A stretch of 64,000 bases of DNA, taken from positions 83,372-147,371 of the forward strand of contig NZ_WIAO01000011.1 of NCBI RefSeq assembly GCF_009451885.1. The letters are read 5' to 3'. Shown piece by piece: positions 41,679 through 54,422 of this stretch. The stretch comes from Glycomyces albidus (GTDB taxonomy: Bacteria; Actinomycetota; Actinomycetes; Mycobacteriales; Micromonosporaceae). Made by a program: the position numbers and the translations under genes. How positions within the stretch are numbered: position 1 is the first letter of the stretch; each line of letters opens with the position of its first letter. The notes under the pieces are model-generated. The model saw only the letters and a list, made by a program, of their open reading frames with translations. It made no database searches and was not told where the DNA came from.

Positions 41679-42941
41679 TCACTCCCGCACTGCGCCCGAG
41701 ATGGTCCTGGTCAAGCCCTTGAGACCCAGGGACACCGCGTCCTGTGCGAGGCCTCCGTGGACTGGGTGGCCGGCCCGGAACTGTTGCGGCAGGTAGGTCC
41801 CGAGGGTCTTCTTGCCCAGGTGCCAGATCGGGGAGACGCCGATGCGATGTCCGCTGCCGGCCCGGGCGGCCGGTTCACCGGTGAGCGTGAGGGGCGTCTG
41901 TGCGAACACGGCGTCGTCGAGCATTTCCAGGACGTACAGGCCGACCGGGTCGAACCGCCGCGGGTCGGTGACGGCCGCGGGGTCGATCCGGGCGGCGATG
42001 TCGTCGGCGACCGCGTCGGCCTGCAGGAGCGAGAGGTAGCCGAGCTTGACTGGGAAGTCCCCGGCGTCGCCGGGGGCGTAGACGGCGTCGGTGCACCGCA
42101 CCCGGCGGGTGTCGGGCTCGGTCAGCAGGAATCCGTTGCGGTCCTGCGGCAGGCCCTCGTAGTCGACTGAGGCGGCCTGGGGTGCGGTGGACACGAGCGC
42201 ATCGAAGGTGTGCGCGGTGCCGTCGGCGAAGCGGGCGCGGTGCGGTTCGACGCGCTCGACCGCCGATCGCACGTGGCTGATGATGCCGCGTTCGGTGAAC
42301 TCGGCCTCGATGACCGGGTGCAGGCCGGTTCCGAACGACTCCAGGTAGCGCTCTTCGGAGGTGGCGAAGGTCAGGCACACCCGGTCGCGGACTCGGGAGC
42401 GGCGCAGCCAGGTCTCGAGCATGAACGCGAGCTCGTAGACCGGGCCCGGGCACTGGCTGTCCGGCGGGACCAGGAACAGCACGTGCTGCGGTGAGCCGTC
42501 GACGGCCGCCTCCCGCACCCGCCGCAGTGTCCGGCCGAGTTCGCGCATCTGGTTCAGGGCGCCCACCAGGTGCGCGTGCTCGGCCAGGCCGGGCACGCGC
42601 TCGGGCCGCATCGCGGCGCCGGTGGCCAGGACCAGGTAGTCGTAGTCGAGGGTGCGGCCGTCGGCGAGCGCGAGACGCTTGGGGTCGGTCTCGACCCAGG
42701 CGACCGCGCCGCGTTCGACCGCGATGCCCTGCCGTTCGGCCGGGGCCGCGACTGGAATGGTGAGGTCGTCCTCGGCGCCGCCGAAGGGGACGTAGACGGT
42801 GGCGGGCCGGAACTCGAACTCATCGCGGTCGGCGACCAGTGTCAGGTCGACCCGGTCGCTCAGGCGCCGGCGGAGCGCGAACAGCGTCTCCATGCCGGCC
42901 AGACCGCCGCCGACGACGACCACGCGGGGCTTGGTGTCCAT
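41679..42941 (-). CDS. Sulfide:quinone-oxidoreductase-like flavoprotein 1
   Basis: 420-aa pyridine-nucleotide-disulfide-type flavoprotein near SQR/NDH-2. FAD motif VVVGGGLAGMETLFAL, second motif LVLATGAAMRPERVPGL, third VYAPGDAGDFPVKLGYLSLL. The C-terminus has KKTLGTYLPQQFRAGHPVHG, a membrane/quinone-associated tail shared with the paralog at 59607. SQR uses catalytic Cys; Cys here occur in DSQCPGPV and RVCLTF, so sulfide oxidation is possible but unproven. ATG at 42941 has AGAGGATG upstream. Confidence 0.88.
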   Translation of the reverse strand: MDTKPRVVVVGGGLAGMETLFALRRRLSDRVDLTLVADRDEFEFRPATVYVPFGGAEDDLTIPVAAPAERQGIAVERGAVAWVETDPKRLALADGRTLDYDYLVLATGAAMRPERVPGLAEHAHLVGALNQMRELGRTLRRVREAAVDGSPQHVLFLVPPDSQCPGPVYELAFMLETWLRRSRVRDRVCLTFATSEERYLESFGTGLHPVIEAEFTERGIISHVRSAVERVEPHRARFADGTAHTFDALVSTAPQAASVDYEGLPQDRNGFLLTEPDTRRVRCTDAVYAPGDAGDFPVKLGYLSLLQADAVADDIAARIDPAAVTDPRRFDPVGLYVLEMLDDAVFAQTPLTLTGEPAARAGSGHRIGVSPIWHLGKKTLGTYLPQQFRAGHPVHGGLAQDAVSLGLKGLTRTISGAVRE

Positions 42942-43025
42942 GGCATCCTCTCGAAGCTGTGCGTTCATGCCTCCATGCCATCACTTCGGACAGCGGCGGC
43001 ACAGCGACCAAACGCCCTGGATCGG

Positions 43026-43039
43026 GGGACCTCCGTCCT
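43026..43039. promoter_or_regulatory. DosR-like box before SQR-like gene 1
   Basis: GGGAC-CTCC-GTCCT, one mismatch from the palindromic core, 84 bp upstream of the gene start. Confidence 0.6.
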
Positions 43040-43091
43040 TCGGAAGCAGGGGTTCAGGGTGCGGTCCTCCTCGGGCGCTCAGGGGACGCCG

Positions 43092-43120
43092 ACGGGCCGC
43101 GACCATCGGTCGCGGCCCGT
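43092..43120. terminator. Terminator after universal stress protein 1
   Basis: ACGGGCCGCGACC-ATC-GGTCGCGGCCCGT, perfect 13-bp stem, 17 bp beyond the stop at 43138, with TT following on the plus side. Confidence 0.85.
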
Positions 43121-43137
43121 TCGTGCTCGGCCGGTGT

Positions 43138-43569
43138 TCAGCCGCGGACGAGCACGACCGGGCATGCGGCGTGTGTCACGCAGTGGAGGCTGACCGAGCC
43201 CAGCAGGGTTCCCGCCAGTGCGCCTCGGCCGCGGCTTCCGACTACGAGCAGGTCCGCCGTCTTGGACCGCTCGACCAGGATCTTGGGCGCATACCCTTGG
43301 CGGGTCACCGCTTCGACCGGTGCGTCGGTCCGGCCGCCGAGGACTTCGGTGATGGACCCCTGTAGCGAGCGCTTGGCGGTGTCCTCGAAGGACTCGCCCG
43401 GCAGGTCGGGGACCGGGGTGCCGTAAATGTTGGGGATCTGCCACACGTGCAGTGCCTCGACTACGGCACCGAGGCGGTCGGCGTGGTCGATCGCCCAGCG
43501 CAGAGCGTCCAAAGACGTCGGCGAGCCGTCGATCGCCACGACGATGCGTTCTGGTTCCTGTTCGGTCAT
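43138..43569 (-). CDS. Universal stress protein 1
   Basis: 143-aa single-domain USP. N-terminal VVAIDGSPTSLDALRWAIDH and C-terminal ATP-binding VVGSRGRGALAGTLLGSVSL, the G-2x-G-9x-G(S/T) pattern that binds ATP. Member of a six-gene family in this island, as in the DosR regulon, where several USPs are hypoxia-induced. AGGAGAGG 5 nt before the ATG. Confidence 0.93.
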   Translation of the reverse strand: MTEQEPERIVVAIDGSPTSLDALRWAIDHADRLGAVVEALHVWQIPNIYGTPVPDLPGESFEDTAKRSLQGSITEVLGGRTDAPVEAVTRQGYAPKILVERSKTADLLVVGSRGRGALAGTLLGSVSLHCVTHAACPVVLVRG

Positions 43570-43634
43570 CGGTTCCTCTCCTCTTGTGACTCTTGCGCCT
43601 TGGCAGGCGTTGCTCCAGCTCGCGATCGGACGGT

Positions 43635-44702
43635 TCAGTGGGTCGCCGGTACTGCGGCGGTGCCCGGGCGAGCGGGTTCCGCTCTTCCGGTGTCTCGGGG
43701 TCCTGGTTCGTCGAGCGCCACGGGGTGGAGGCCGATGCCGCCGCGTTCGAACGCGTTCAGGTTGGCGATGGTCGTGGCGGCGATCGCTTGGATGGCCTCG
43801 GCGGTGAAGAACGCCTGGTGGCCGGTGATGAGCACGTTCGGGAAGGCGTTGAGCCGGTCGAACGCGTCGTCGCCGATGACCTGGTCGGACAGGTCCTCGA
43901 AGAACAGGTCGGCCTCCTCTTCGTATACGTCGAGGCCGAGGTGGCCGATGCGACCGGATTTGAGCCCCTCGATCACCGCGGCCGTGTCCACCAGCGCCCC
44001 TCGGCTGGTGTTCACCAGCATCACGCCAGGGCGCATGAGCGCGATCCGCTCATGGTCGATCAGGTGGTGCGTCTGGGGCGTGAGCGGGCAGTGGAGCGAC
44101 ACGATGTCCGAGGACGCCAGCAGGTCTTCGAGCGGCACGTACTCGGCGCCGGCCGCGCGGGCCGCCTCGCTCGGGTACGGGTCGTAGGCGAGGACCCGGC
44201 ACCCGAATCCGGCCATGATGCGGACGAAGCAGATGCCGATCTTTCCAGTCCCGACCACGCCGACCGTGCGGCCGTGCAGGTCGAACCCGAGCAGGCCCGT
44301 CAGCGCGAAATTGTGCTCCCGTACCCGGTTGTAGGCCCGGTGCGTCTTGCGGTTGAGGGCCAGAACCAGGGCCGCGCAGTGTTCGGCGACGGCGTACGGC
44401 GAGTAGTCCGGCACCCGCGCGACCGCGATTCCCAGCTCGGCCGCCGCCCGCAGGTCGACGTGGTTGAATCCGGCCGAGCGCAGCGCCGCGAACCGCACGC
44501 TTCGCTCGGCCAGGACCGCGAGGGTCTCGGCACGGAGGTCGTCGTTGACGAACGCGCACACCGCCTCGCAGCCCTCGGCGAGTGCGGCGGTGTCGCGGTT
44601 CAGGCGCGACTCGAGGAACACCAGTTCGTGCGTGCCGTCTCGGGCGGCGTCGCTCAGCGACGTCCTGTCATATGGTTTGGTGCTGAATACGGCCACTCGC
44701 AC
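43635..44702 (-). CDS. D-lactate dehydrogenase (D-2-hydroxyacid dehydrogenase family)
   Basis: 355 aa. NAD-binding GTGKIGICFVRIMAGFGCRV, catalytic Arg in NTSRGALVD, Glu in DVYEEEADLFFEDL, His in ITGHQAFFTAEA. YSPYAVAEHCAALVLALNRK is typical of fermentative D-LDH. Reduces pyruvate to D-lactate and regenerates NAD+, consistent with a low-oxygen island. GTG start at 44702 with GGGAGG 5 nt before it. The C-terminal 25 residues are a Pro/Ala extension. Confidence 0.93.
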   Translation of the reverse strand: MRVAVFSTKPYDRTSLSDAARDGTHELVFLESRLNRDTAALAEGCEAVCAFVNDDLRAETLAVLAERSVRFAALRSAGFNHVDLRAAAELGIAVARVPDYSPYAVAEHCAALVLALNRKTHRAYNRVREHNFALTGLLGFDLHGRTVGVVGTGKIGICFVRIMAGFGCRVLAYDPYPSEAARAAGAEYVPLEDLLASSDIVSLHCPLTPQTHHLIDHERIALMRPGVMLVNTSRGALVDTAAVIEGLKSGRIGHLGLDVYEEEADLFFEDLSDQVIGDDAFDRLNAFPNVLITGHQAFFTAEAIQAIAATTIANLNAFERGGIGLHPVALDEPGPRDTGRAEPARPGTAAVPATH

Positions 44703-44771
44703 GGCGGCCTCCCTTCGTGCGGACGCGGAGAACGCAGCGGCGGACAGTGTCGTGGCGCATGCGCATCGGTG

Positions 44772-45212
44772 TCACTCGGCGCCGCGGAAGACCAGCACCG
44801 GGCAGTGAGCGTGGGTGACGCAGTACTGGCTGACCGAGCCGATGACCGCGCCGACGAACCCGCCGTGGCCGCGGGAGCCGACCACGAGCATCTGCGCCTG
44901 CTCCGCCTCCTTCAGCAGGACCTTCGCGGGGTGGCCTTCCTTCACCCGCCGCTCCACTGGCACTTCCGGGAAATCCGCCGCGGCCTCGTCCACGATCTCC
45001 TTGAGACTGCGCCGGGCCTCCTCGGCGAACTCGGTCGCCGGGAGCACCATCGCGAGGGAGCCGTAGTTCATCGGGATCTCCCACGCCTGGACCGCCGTCA
45101 CCGGCAGGTCCGTCGCTTCGGCGTGGCGCAGCGCCCATGCCAGTGCCTGCTTCGACGAGTTCGACCCGTCGACGCCGACGACGATCCCGTGCTCCTGCTT
45201 GCGGTTCGACAT
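44772..45212 (-). CDS. Universal stress protein 2
   Basis: 146-aa USP. VVGVDGSNSSKQALAWALRH at the N-terminus and VVGSRGHGGFVGAVIGSVSQYC at the ATP-binding end. AAAGGAG precedes the ATG. A DosR-like box lies 55 bp upstream. Confidence 0.94.
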   Translation of the reverse strand: MSNRKQEHGIVVGVDGSNSSKQALAWALRHAEATDLPVTAVQAWEIPMNYGSLAMVLPATEFAEEARRSLKEIVDEAAADFPEVPVERRVKEGHPAKVLLKEAEQAQMLVVGSRGHGGFVGAVIGSVSQYCVTHAHCPVLVFRGAE

Positions 45213-45266
45213 GACCCGCTCCTTTCTCTCCGGGTCCAGTCTCGCCGGTGCGGCGGTGCCGGATCA

Positions 45267-45280
45267 GGGCCGAAAGTCCC
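45267..45280. promoter_or_regulatory. DosR-like box before USP 2
   Basis: GGGCC-GAAA-GTCCC, one mismatch from the core, 55 bp upstream of the gene start. Confidence 0.6.
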
Positions 45281-45318
45281 AGTTTCACCGGGCATTGGTC
45301 ATCAGCAGGACGCGGGTT

Positions 45319-45735
45319 TCAGCGGCCGATGGTCAGGCGCAGTCCGGTCACCTCGTGCGGACGGATGGCGATGACCATGTCGTGCGGGCGGTCGATCCAT
45401 GATTGGACCTGCTTGCCCATCTGCGCGGCGCGGGGGTGGTCGGAGACGTCGGTCGCGGTGCCGGCGACCAGAACGCTCCAGCCGGTGTGGCTGTGGGCCT
45501 CGATCTCGTCGGACTGGTAGGCCACCGGCAGCCCCGGCCGCGCCCGGACGGCTTCGGCGAATGCGGAAGCGTGCCAGGTGTACACGATGATCTCGCCGTC
45601 GACCACGACGTGGTTCAACGGTCTGATCACCGGCAGATCGTCGACGACGAACGCGACCCGCCCGAACTCGGCATGGATCAGGTACCCCATCGCCACCTTG
45701 GGCTCCAGCTTGACCGGTTCTCGCTCGTACTCCAC
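45319..45735 (-). CDS. Pyridoxamine-5'-phosphate-oxidase-like flavin/F420-binding protein 1
   Basis: 138 aa split-barrel protein. FGRVAFVVDDLPVIRPLNHV, HASAFAEAVRARPGLPVAYQ and SWIDRPHDMVIAIRPHEVTG mark the family. GTG start at 45735. Such proteins bind FMN, heme or F420, and homologs occur in DosR regulons. Paralog at 54423, 138 aa as well, with the same IRPLNHVV core. Confidence 0.9.
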   Translation of the reverse strand: MEYEREPVKLEPKVAMGYLIHAEFGRVAFVVDDLPVIRPLNHVVVDGEIIVYTWHASAFAEAVRARPGLPVAYQSDEIEAHSHTGWSVLVAGTATDVSDHPRAAQMGKQVQSWIDRPHDMVIAIRPHEVTGLRLTIGR

Positions 45736-45880
45736 ATTCGCCTCCGCACGCCATGCCGCGGGCCGTCTCGTCCGGCCGCGGCTCGATCCCTACCGGGGAG
45801 CGCGCAACGCTCCCGGCCCCTCTGGCTCGACCGTAACAGCGTTGTCGGCCTCAAGGAGATGACTGCGGGCACCTGGCGGC

Positions 45881-45894
45881 GGGACCTTCGGCTC
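45881..45894. promoter_or_regulatory. Weak DosR-like half box before USP 3
   Basis: GGGAC-CTTC-GGCTC: perfect left half, degenerate right half, 56 bp upstream of the start at 45950. Confidence 0.35.
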
Positions 45895-45949
45895 TGACCC
45901 GGCCGCGCCCCTGCGAGAAGACTCGAGCACAAGAGAGAGAGGAACAGCC

Positions 45950-46393
45950 ATGACCGACATCAACCACTCCGAGGGCCGCCTCGTCGTCGGCGTCGACGGA
46001 TCGGCCTCGTCGAATCGGGCGCTCGCATGGGCGCTCGCCTACGCGGAGGAGCTGCATCTCGAGGTCACCGCGGTGCACGCTTGGCAGTATCCGTACGCAT
46101 ACGGGTCGGGAGCGACGGTCCCGGCTGCCGGCGACGTCGCCGCCGCGGCACGGCGCGTTCTCGACGACGCCGTGAGCAAGGCCGCCGCCGAGCACCCCTC
46201 CGTGCGGGTGAATCGGCATCTCGCTGAGGGCCACCCGGCACGGGTGCTGATCGAGCAGTCCGAGGACGCCCACATGCTCATCGTCGGCAGCCGCGGCCAC
46301 GGCGCGTTCGTGGGCGCGCTCATCGGCTCGGTCAGCCAGTACTGCGTCAGCCACGCCCGCTGCCCGGTCCTGGTCGTCCGCGAAGCCGACTGA
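45950..46393 (+). CDS. Universal stress protein 3
   Basis: 147-aa USP. LVVGVDGSASSNRALAWALA and LIVGSRGHGAFVGALIGSVS. Purine-rich AGAGAGAGAGGAA precedes the ATG. Strong hairpin follows the stop. Confidence 0.94.
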   Translation: MTDINHSEGRLVVGVDGSASSNRALAWALAYAEELHLEVTAVHAWQYPYAYGSGATVPAAGDVAAAARRVLDDAVSKAAAEHPSVRVNRHLAEGHPARVLIEQSEDAHMLIVGSRGHGAFVGALIGSVSQYCVSHARCPVLVVREAD

Positions 46394-46432
46394 CGGACGA
46401 GGTCGTGTCCCCCGCACGATCCGGTCGCGAAA

Positions 46433-46460
46433 GAGGCAGCCACTCAGCAGTGGCTGCCTC
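46433..46460. terminator. Bidirectional terminator
   Basis: GAGGCAGCCACT-CAGC-AGTGGCTGCCTC, perfect 12-bp stem between convergent USP 3 and the P-type ATPase. Confidence 0.85.
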
Positions 46461-46475
46461 CTTCGTGTTCCGGCC

Positions 46476-49217
<2,742 letters not shown>

Positions 49218-49253
49218 GTCGCCAGCTTGACCCGCCGGGGCCCGGCTCGGCAC

Positions 49254-49267
49254 GGGACGATGGTCCC
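49254..49267. promoter_or_regulatory. DosR-like box before the P-type ATPase
   Basis: GGGAC-GATG-GTCCC, a perfect core match, 36 bp upstream of the gene start. Confidence 0.75.
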
Positions 49268-49412
49268 GAGCGCGGCCGCGTTCGTCCCTCAACGGCATCC
49301 TTCATCCAATGTGGACTGCAATGAGTACCTTGAGCCCCTGGAGATCGCGGAGGCGGAGCACGAACGGGTCCCGGTCGGGCGAACGGCTTGCCGGGGGGCG
49401 TCGAAGGCGACA

Positions 49413-49448
49413 GCGAAAGGGGCGGACCGTCCGGTCCGCCCCTTTCGC
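49413..49448. terminator. Terminator after phosphoketolase
   Basis: GCGAAAGGGGCGGACC-GTCC-GGTCCGCCCCTTTCGC, a perfect 16-bp stem just beyond the phosphoketolase stop. Confidence 0.9.
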
Positions 49449-49456
49449 TCGTCGCC

Positions 49457-51835
49457 CTACAGTTCCAGCGGCCGACCGGGTCGCCAGTCGGCGACGGCCG
49501 GGTGGTCGACACCGAACGCCCGGGTGTGCTCGCGGCAGGCGCGGCGCGCGTCGGACATCTCCTGGCGCAGGCCCGCGGCGTTCTGGCCGAGCCCGGGGAC
49601 CCGGTCGATCACGTCGATGACGAGGGTGAACCGGTCGAGGTCGTTGAGCATGACCATGTCGAACGGCGTGGTGGTCGTGCCCTCCTCCTTGTAGCCGCGG
49701 ACGTGGAGGTGCTCGTGCCCGGCCCGGCGGTAGGTGAGCCGGTGGATCAGCCACGGGTAGCCGTGGAACGCGAAGATCACCGGCTTGTCGGTGGTGAACA
49801 GCGCGTCGTACTGCCGGTCGGGCAGGCCGTGCGGGTGCTCGGTGTCCGGCTGGAGCCGCATCAGGTCCACCACGTTCACGACCCGGACCTTCAGGTGCGG
49901 AAGGTGGCGGCGCAGCAGGTCGGCGGCGGCCACGGTCTCGAGGGTGGGGACGTCACCGGCGCAGGCGAGGACCACGTCCGGCTCCCGTCCGCGGTCGGTG
50001 GAGGCCCACTCCCAGATGCCCAGCCCCCGTTCGCAGTGGCGAACCGCCTCGTCCATGGAGAGCCAGTTCGGGGCGGGCTGCTTCCCGGCCACGACCACGT
50101 TCACGTACTGGCGCGACCGCAAGCAGTGGTCCATCGTGGACAGAAGCGTGTTGGCGTCCGGCGGCAGGTAGACCCGGACGACCTCGGCCTTCTTGTTGAC
50201 GACGTGGTCGATGAACCCGGGGTCCTGGTGCGAGAAGCCGTTGTGGTCCTGGCGCCACACGTGGCTCGACAGCAGGTAGTTGAGCGAGGCGATCGGGCGG
50301 CGCCACGGGATGCCGTTGGTGGTCTTGAGCCACTTGGCGTGCTGGTTGAACATGGAGTCGACCAGGTGGATGAACGCCTCGTAGCTGGTGAACAGGCCGT
50401 GGCGGCCGGTCAGCAGGTAGCCCTCGAGCCAGCCCTGGCACAGGTGCTCCGAGAGCACCTCCATCACGCGGCCGTCGGGCCCGAGGTGGTCGTCGCCGGG
50501 TTCGATGCGGGCGCCCCAGGCGCGGTCGGTGACCTCGAAGGCGGCGCCGAGCCGGTTGGAGGCGACCTCGTCGGGGCCGAAGAGGCGGAACCGGTCGGGG
50601 TTGGCGGCGATGACGTCCCGCACCCACTCGCCCAGGACCCGGGTGGCCTCGGCGTCCGTACCGCCGGGGCGGTCCACCGCCACGCCGTACCGGCGGAAGT
50701 CCGGCAGCACCAGGTCGCGAAGGAGGAGCCCGCCGTTGGCGTGCGGGCTGGCGCTCATGCGCTTCTCACCGCGGGGCGCCTGGACGCGCAGCTCGGCGGC
50801 TGGGGCGCCGGTCGCGTCGAACAGCTCCTCGGGGTGGTAGGACCGCAGCCAGTCCTCCAGGGCCGCGAGCTGGCTCGGGTCGTCCCGGACCGCGCCCAGC
50901 GGCACCTGGTGCGAGCGCCAGGTGCCCTCGACCGGCTTGCCGTCGAGTTCGCGCGGGCCGGTCCAGCCCTTCGGGGTGCGCAGCACGATCATGGGCCAGC
51001 GCGGCCGTTCCACCGTACCGCCGGAGCGGGCCTCGTGCTGGATCGCGCTGATGCGGTCGAAAACGGTGTCGAGCGTCGCCGCCAAGGTCCGGTGAATCGT
51101 CGCGGGGTCGTCGCCCTCCACGAGGTGCGGCTCGTAGCCGAAGCCATGCATCATCGAGAGGAGGTCCTCGCGCGGGATGCGGTCGAGGACGGTCGGATTC
51201 GCGATCTTGTAGCCGTTGAGGTTCAGGATCGGCAGGACCGCGCCGTCGCGGGCCGGGTTGAGGAAGACGTTCGAGAGCCAGGAGGCGGCCAGCGGCCCGG
51301 TCTCGGCTTCGCCATCGCCGATCACGCACGCGATTGTGAGGTCGGGGTTGTCGAACGCGGCGCCGTAGGCGTGCATGAGCGCGTATCCGAGCTCGCCGCC
51401 TTCGTGGATGGAGCCGGGCACTTCGGGGGCGGCGTGGGAGGGGACGCCGCCGGGGAAGGAGAACTGGCGGAACAACCGCGCCATGCCGGCCTCGTCGCGG
51501 CTGACGGACGGGTGGTGCTCGGAGTACGTGCCCTCGAGCCAGGTGTTGGCGAGCATGGCCGGGCCGCCGTGGCCGGGCCCGGCCATGTAGACCATGTCGA
51601 GCCCCTTCTCGGTGATGCACCGGTTGAGGTGCGCGTAGACCAGGTTGAGCGCCGGGCTGGTGCCCCAGTGGCCGAGCAGGCGCGGTTTGACGTGCTCGGG
51701 TCGCAGGGGTTCGCGCAGCAGCGGGTTGTCGAGCAGGTAGATCTGCCCGACGGTGAGGTAGTTCGCGGCCCGCCAGTAGGCGTCGATCTGGCGCAGGCGC
51801 GCTTCGGTGAGCGGTGCAGGAAGCGTCTTGTCCAT
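49457..51835 (-). CDS. xfp: Phosphoketolase (xylulose/fructose-6-phosphate)
   Basis: 792 aa, full length for the family. [40 protein letters not shown], the ThDP motif [17 protein letters not shown] and [20 protein letters not shown] are hallmark sequences. Splits xylulose-5-P or fructose-6-P with phosphate to acetyl phosphate, giving a fermentative route to acetate and ATP. ATG at 51835 has CGGAG upstream. A DosR-like box lies 70 bp upstream, shared with the divergent histidine kinase gene. Confidence 0.95.
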   Translation of the reverse strand: MDKTLPAPLTEARLRQIDAYWRAANYLTVGQIYLLDNPLLREPLRPEHVKPRLLGHWGTSPALNLVYAHLNRCITEKGLDMVYMAGPGHGGPAMLANTWLEGTYSEHHPSVSRDEAGMARLFRQFSFPGGVPSHAAPEVPGSIHEGGELGYALMHAYGAAFDNPDLTIACVIGDGEAETGPLAASWLSNVFLNPARDGAVLPILNLNGYKIANPTVLDRIPREDLLSMMHGFGYEPHLVEGDDPATIHRTLAATLDTVFDRISAIQHEARSGGTVERPRWPMIVLRTPKGWTGPRELDGKPVEGTWRSHQVPLGAVRDDPSQLAALEDWLRSYHPEELFDATGAPAAELRVQAPRGEKRMSASPHANGGLLLRDLVLPDFRRYGVAVDRPGGTDAEATRVLGEWVRDVIAANPDRFRLFGPDEVASNRLGAAFEVTDRAWGARIEPGDDHLGPDGRVMEVLSEHLCQGWLEGYLLTGRHGLFTSYEAFIHLVDSMFNQHAKWLKTTNGIPWRRPIASLNYLLSSHVWRQDHNGFSHQDPGFIDHVVNKKAEVVRVYLPPDANTLLSTMDHCLRSRQYVNVVVAGKQPAPNWLSMDEAVRHCERGLGIWEWASTDRGREPDVVLACAGDVPTLETVAAADLLRRHLPHLKVRVVNVVDLMRLQPDTEHPHGLPDRQYDALFTTDKPVIFAFHGYPWLIHRLTYRRAGHEHLHVRGYKEEGTTTTPFDMVMLNDLDRFTLVIDVIDRVPGLGQNAAGLRQEMSDARRACREHTRAFGVDHPAVADWRPGRPLEL

Positions 51836-51904
51836 CGGAAGCTCCGTCGGTGAAGTGGTCGTTCGGTGCGCTTCCAGCCTCGCCGCCGTGGCCGCCGCGC
51901 GGCA

Positions 51905-51918
51905 GGGACCGAAGTCCT
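51905..51918. promoter_or_regulatory. DosR-like box between xfp and the histidine kinase
   Basis: GGGAC-CGAA-GTCCT, one mismatch from the core; a weaker GGGCC-GAAA-GGCGT follows at 51927. It could serve both divergent genes. Confidence 0.65.
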
Positions 51919-51981
51919 CACTGCGGGGGCCGAAAGGCGTGCATCGCTTGTGCTCCCGGCAGAAGTCGATACGATTCAGGC

Positions 51982-53232
51982 ATGGACCCCACGCCGCCGC
52001 ACTCCCGTGGTAAACCGCACCTGCGGAAACTGCCGATCGACGACCTGCTTGGCGAGTTGTCGTCCCGGATCGGCGAGATCGTGCTCGGCCGTGAGCGGCT
52101 GCGGGCGCTCCTGGACGCGGTGATCAGCATCGGATCCGACCTCGAACTCGCCGCGATCCTTGACCGGATCGTCGCCGCCGCGTGCACGCTCGTCGACGCG
52201 CGGTACGGGGCGCTCGGGGTCCTGGACGACTCGGGCGGCTTGGCCGACTTCCGCACCCACGGCCTCACCGCCGAGGAGATCGCCGCACTCGGCGACCCGC
52301 CCGCCGGCCGCGGCATCCTCGGCCACATCATCGACGTGCCCGAACCGCTGCGGCTCGAAGACCTCTCGCAGCACCCCGCGTCAGTCGGCTTCCCGCCCGG
52401 TCACCCTCCGATGCGGACGTTCCTCGGCGTGCCGGTCAAAGTGGGGGATAAGGCTTGGGGAAATCTGTATCTGACCGACAAGCGCGGCGGCGGGCAGTTC
52501 ACCGACGACGACGAGGACATCATCAAAGCGCTCGCCGCGGCGGCCGGGGTCGCGATCGACAACGCCCGGCTGTACGGGCAGCTCGCCGACTCCCAGGCGG
52601 AGCGGGAGCGCCTGGTCGTCTTCCGCGACCGCGACCGGATCGGCCGCGACCTCCACGACCTGGTCATCCAGCGGCTCTTCGCGACCGGCCTGCAACTGCA
52701 GTCGATCGTGCACATGGTGGACGAGCCGGTGGCCGCCGAGCGGGTGCACGCGGCCGTGGACGAGATCGACGGCGCCATCTCGGACCTGCGCGCGGCCATT
52801 TACAGCCTCCACACCGACGCCGACCAGGCGTTCTCGCAGACGGTCCGGGGCCTGGTGGGAGTGGTGCGCCATCATCTCGGGTTCGCCCCGGACGTCGAGT
52901 TCTCCGGCCCCGTCGACGAGGGCGTGCCCGAGCTGGTGCGGCTCGAAGTGCTCGCGATGCTGCGCGAGGCGCTGTCCAACGCCGCCCGCCACGCGAAGGC
53001 ACGGCACGTGACCGTCGCGATCGCGGTCGAAGCGGGCGCACTGCGGATGCGGGTGGCCGACGACGGGCGCGGCATCCCGCCGCAGACACCGCGCCGTGGA
53101 CTGGCGAACCTCGCCTCCCGGGCCGCCGCGCTCGGCGGCGAGTTCTCGATCCACCCGGTCGAGCCGTCCGGGACCGAGCTGCGCTGGTCGATTCCGCTGG
53201 ACCAGTCCGGCCGCGCTGCGCAGACGCCGTGA
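51982..53232 (+). CDS. GAF-domain sensor histidine kinase (DevS/DosS-like)
   Basis: 416 aa. One GAF domain ([20 protein letters not shown] ... [37 protein letters not shown]) then HisKA_3 with the phospho-His in [21 protein letters not shown]-box [16 protein letters not shown] and G-boxes VADDGRGI and [15 protein letters not shown]. DosS has two GAFs in about 578 aa; only one is present here, so the heme/gas-sensing arrangement may differ. It converges with devR at 53261, and partnership is inferred. Confidence 0.9.
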   Translation: MDPTPPHSRGKPHLRKLPIDDLLGELSSRIGEIVLGRERLRALLDAVISIGSDLELAAILDRIVAAACTLVDARYGALGVLDDSGGLADFRTHGLTAEEIAALGDPPAGRGILGHIIDVPEPLRLEDLSQHPASVGFPPGHPPMRTFLGVPVKVGDKAWGNLYLTDKRGGGQFTDDDEDIIKALAAAAGVAIDNARLYGQLADSQAERERLVVFRDRDRIGRDLHDLVIQRLFATGLQLQSIVHMVDEPVAAERVHAAVDEIDGAISDLRAAIYSLHTDADQAFSQTVRGLVGVVRHHLGFAPDVEFSGPVDEGVPELVRLEVLAMLREALSNAARHAKARHVTVAIAVEAGALRMRVADDGRGIPPQTPRRGLANLASRAAALGGEFSIHPVEPSGTELRWSIPLDQSGRAAQTP

Positions 53233-53260
53233 ACGGCGGCGGGCAGGTGAACCCCAACCG

Positions 53261-53902
53261 TCAGCCGAACAGCCGCGACGCCAGCACTGCGGCCTGCGTG
53301 CGCCGCTCGAGGCCCAGCTTGCCGAGCACCCGGGTCACGTAGTTCTTCACGGTCTTCTCGGCCAAATGCATCCGCTCGGCGATCTGCCGGTTGGTCAACC
53401 CCTCGCCGATGAGCTCCAGGATGCGCTGCTCCTGCTCGGAGAGCAGGTCCAGCTCCGGGGCCGTGGGCGGGCCCGTGCGCAGCCGCTCCAGCACCGCACC
53501 GGTCATCCTCGCGTCCAGCAGCGACCCGCCGGCCGCGAGCTTGCGCACGCCTTCGACGAGGTCGTTGCCGCGTACCTGCTTGAGCAGGAATCCGGACGCG
53601 CCCGCCTCGATCGCGGCGAACAGCGTCGCATCGTCCTCGTACGAGGTCAGGATCACCACGGCGATGTCCGGGTCGGTCTCCTTGATCCGGCGGCACACCT
53701 CGACGCCGCTGCCGTCGGGCAACTGCGCGTCCAGCACCGCCACGTCAGGTCGGGACGCGGGGAAACGCCGGACGGCCTCCGCCACGTCCGCGGCCTCCCC
53801 GACCACCTCGATGTCGCCGTCGCGCTCCAGCAGCTCGCACAGCCCCCGCCTGACCACCTCGTGGTCGTCCAGCAAGAACACCCTGATCTTCTCAGTCTCC
53901 AT
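53261..53902 (-). CDS. devR: NarL/LuxR-family response regulator (DevR/DosR-like)
   Basis: 213 aa. Receiver domain with [12 protein letters not shown] acidic pocket, phospho-Asp in [14 protein letters not shown] and Lys in [11 protein letters not shown]; C-terminal LuxR helix-turn-helix [20 protein letters not shown] with [10 protein letters not shown]. Very close to DosR, whose end is [20 protein letters not shown] and MERRTQAAV. Expected to bind GGGAC-N4-GTCCC boxes spread over this island. A box-like GGGAC-CTAA-GGCCC lies 58 bp upstream, suggesting autoregulation. Confidence 0.93.
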   Translation of the reverse strand: [213 protein letters not shown]

Positions 53903-53959
53903 GGCTCAAGTATCAGCGATGCGAGCCCGTAGAACACCCCCCTGAGGTCCGCCCCGCCA

Positions 53960-53973
53960 GGGACCTAAGGCCC
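53960..53973. promoter_or_regulatory. DosR-like box before devR
   Basis: GGGAC-CTAA-GGCCC, one mismatch from the core, 58 bp upstream of devR. Confidence 0.6.
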
Positions 53974-54422
53974 TTCGGAGTCCAGGCACCGAGATTCTCA
54001 CGCCGCTGCATGTCGGCCCCGAAGCGGCGGTGCCGGCCGCGGTCCGGTGCTCGGCTCGGGGCGGATCGCCCGCTCCGACCAGCGACGAGCCGGAACTGCT
54101 CATCCGGCCGACCTCGCCCGCCGACGCAACCGACCCCGACGGACGCGCCTTCTCCGTCCACGCTGATGCTGCCGCACCGGCGGCTCTGCCCGCCATTCCG
54201 TCCCTGGTGACACTCCCCGAGCCGTCGATTCGGGCATCGTTGCGGTACGTGTCCGACCGTCGCGAAGGTGAACATTCGACAGCCCCGCACCCGGAACGTT
54301 GCTACGGTCGAACCAACGGAGCGAACGCTGTTCGCTGAGTTCCATGGTTTGGCACCGGTCTCGGCCGCGGTGACCGCAGCCGCACCGCAGCGGCGTTTCC
54401 GAATCGTGTCGAAGGGGAAGCA
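53974..54422. other. No gene recognised
   Basis: 449 bp upstream of the second PNPOx-like gene. Frames are Arg/Pro/Ala-rich without family patterns. No box with both halves is seen. Confidence 0.6.

Noticed and set aside
49388..51853. 821-codon plus-strand frame opposite phosphoketolase
   Set aside because: Exact antisense of a well-conserved gene; it is Val/Arg/Gly-rich without domains, a usual effect of high GC at third positions.
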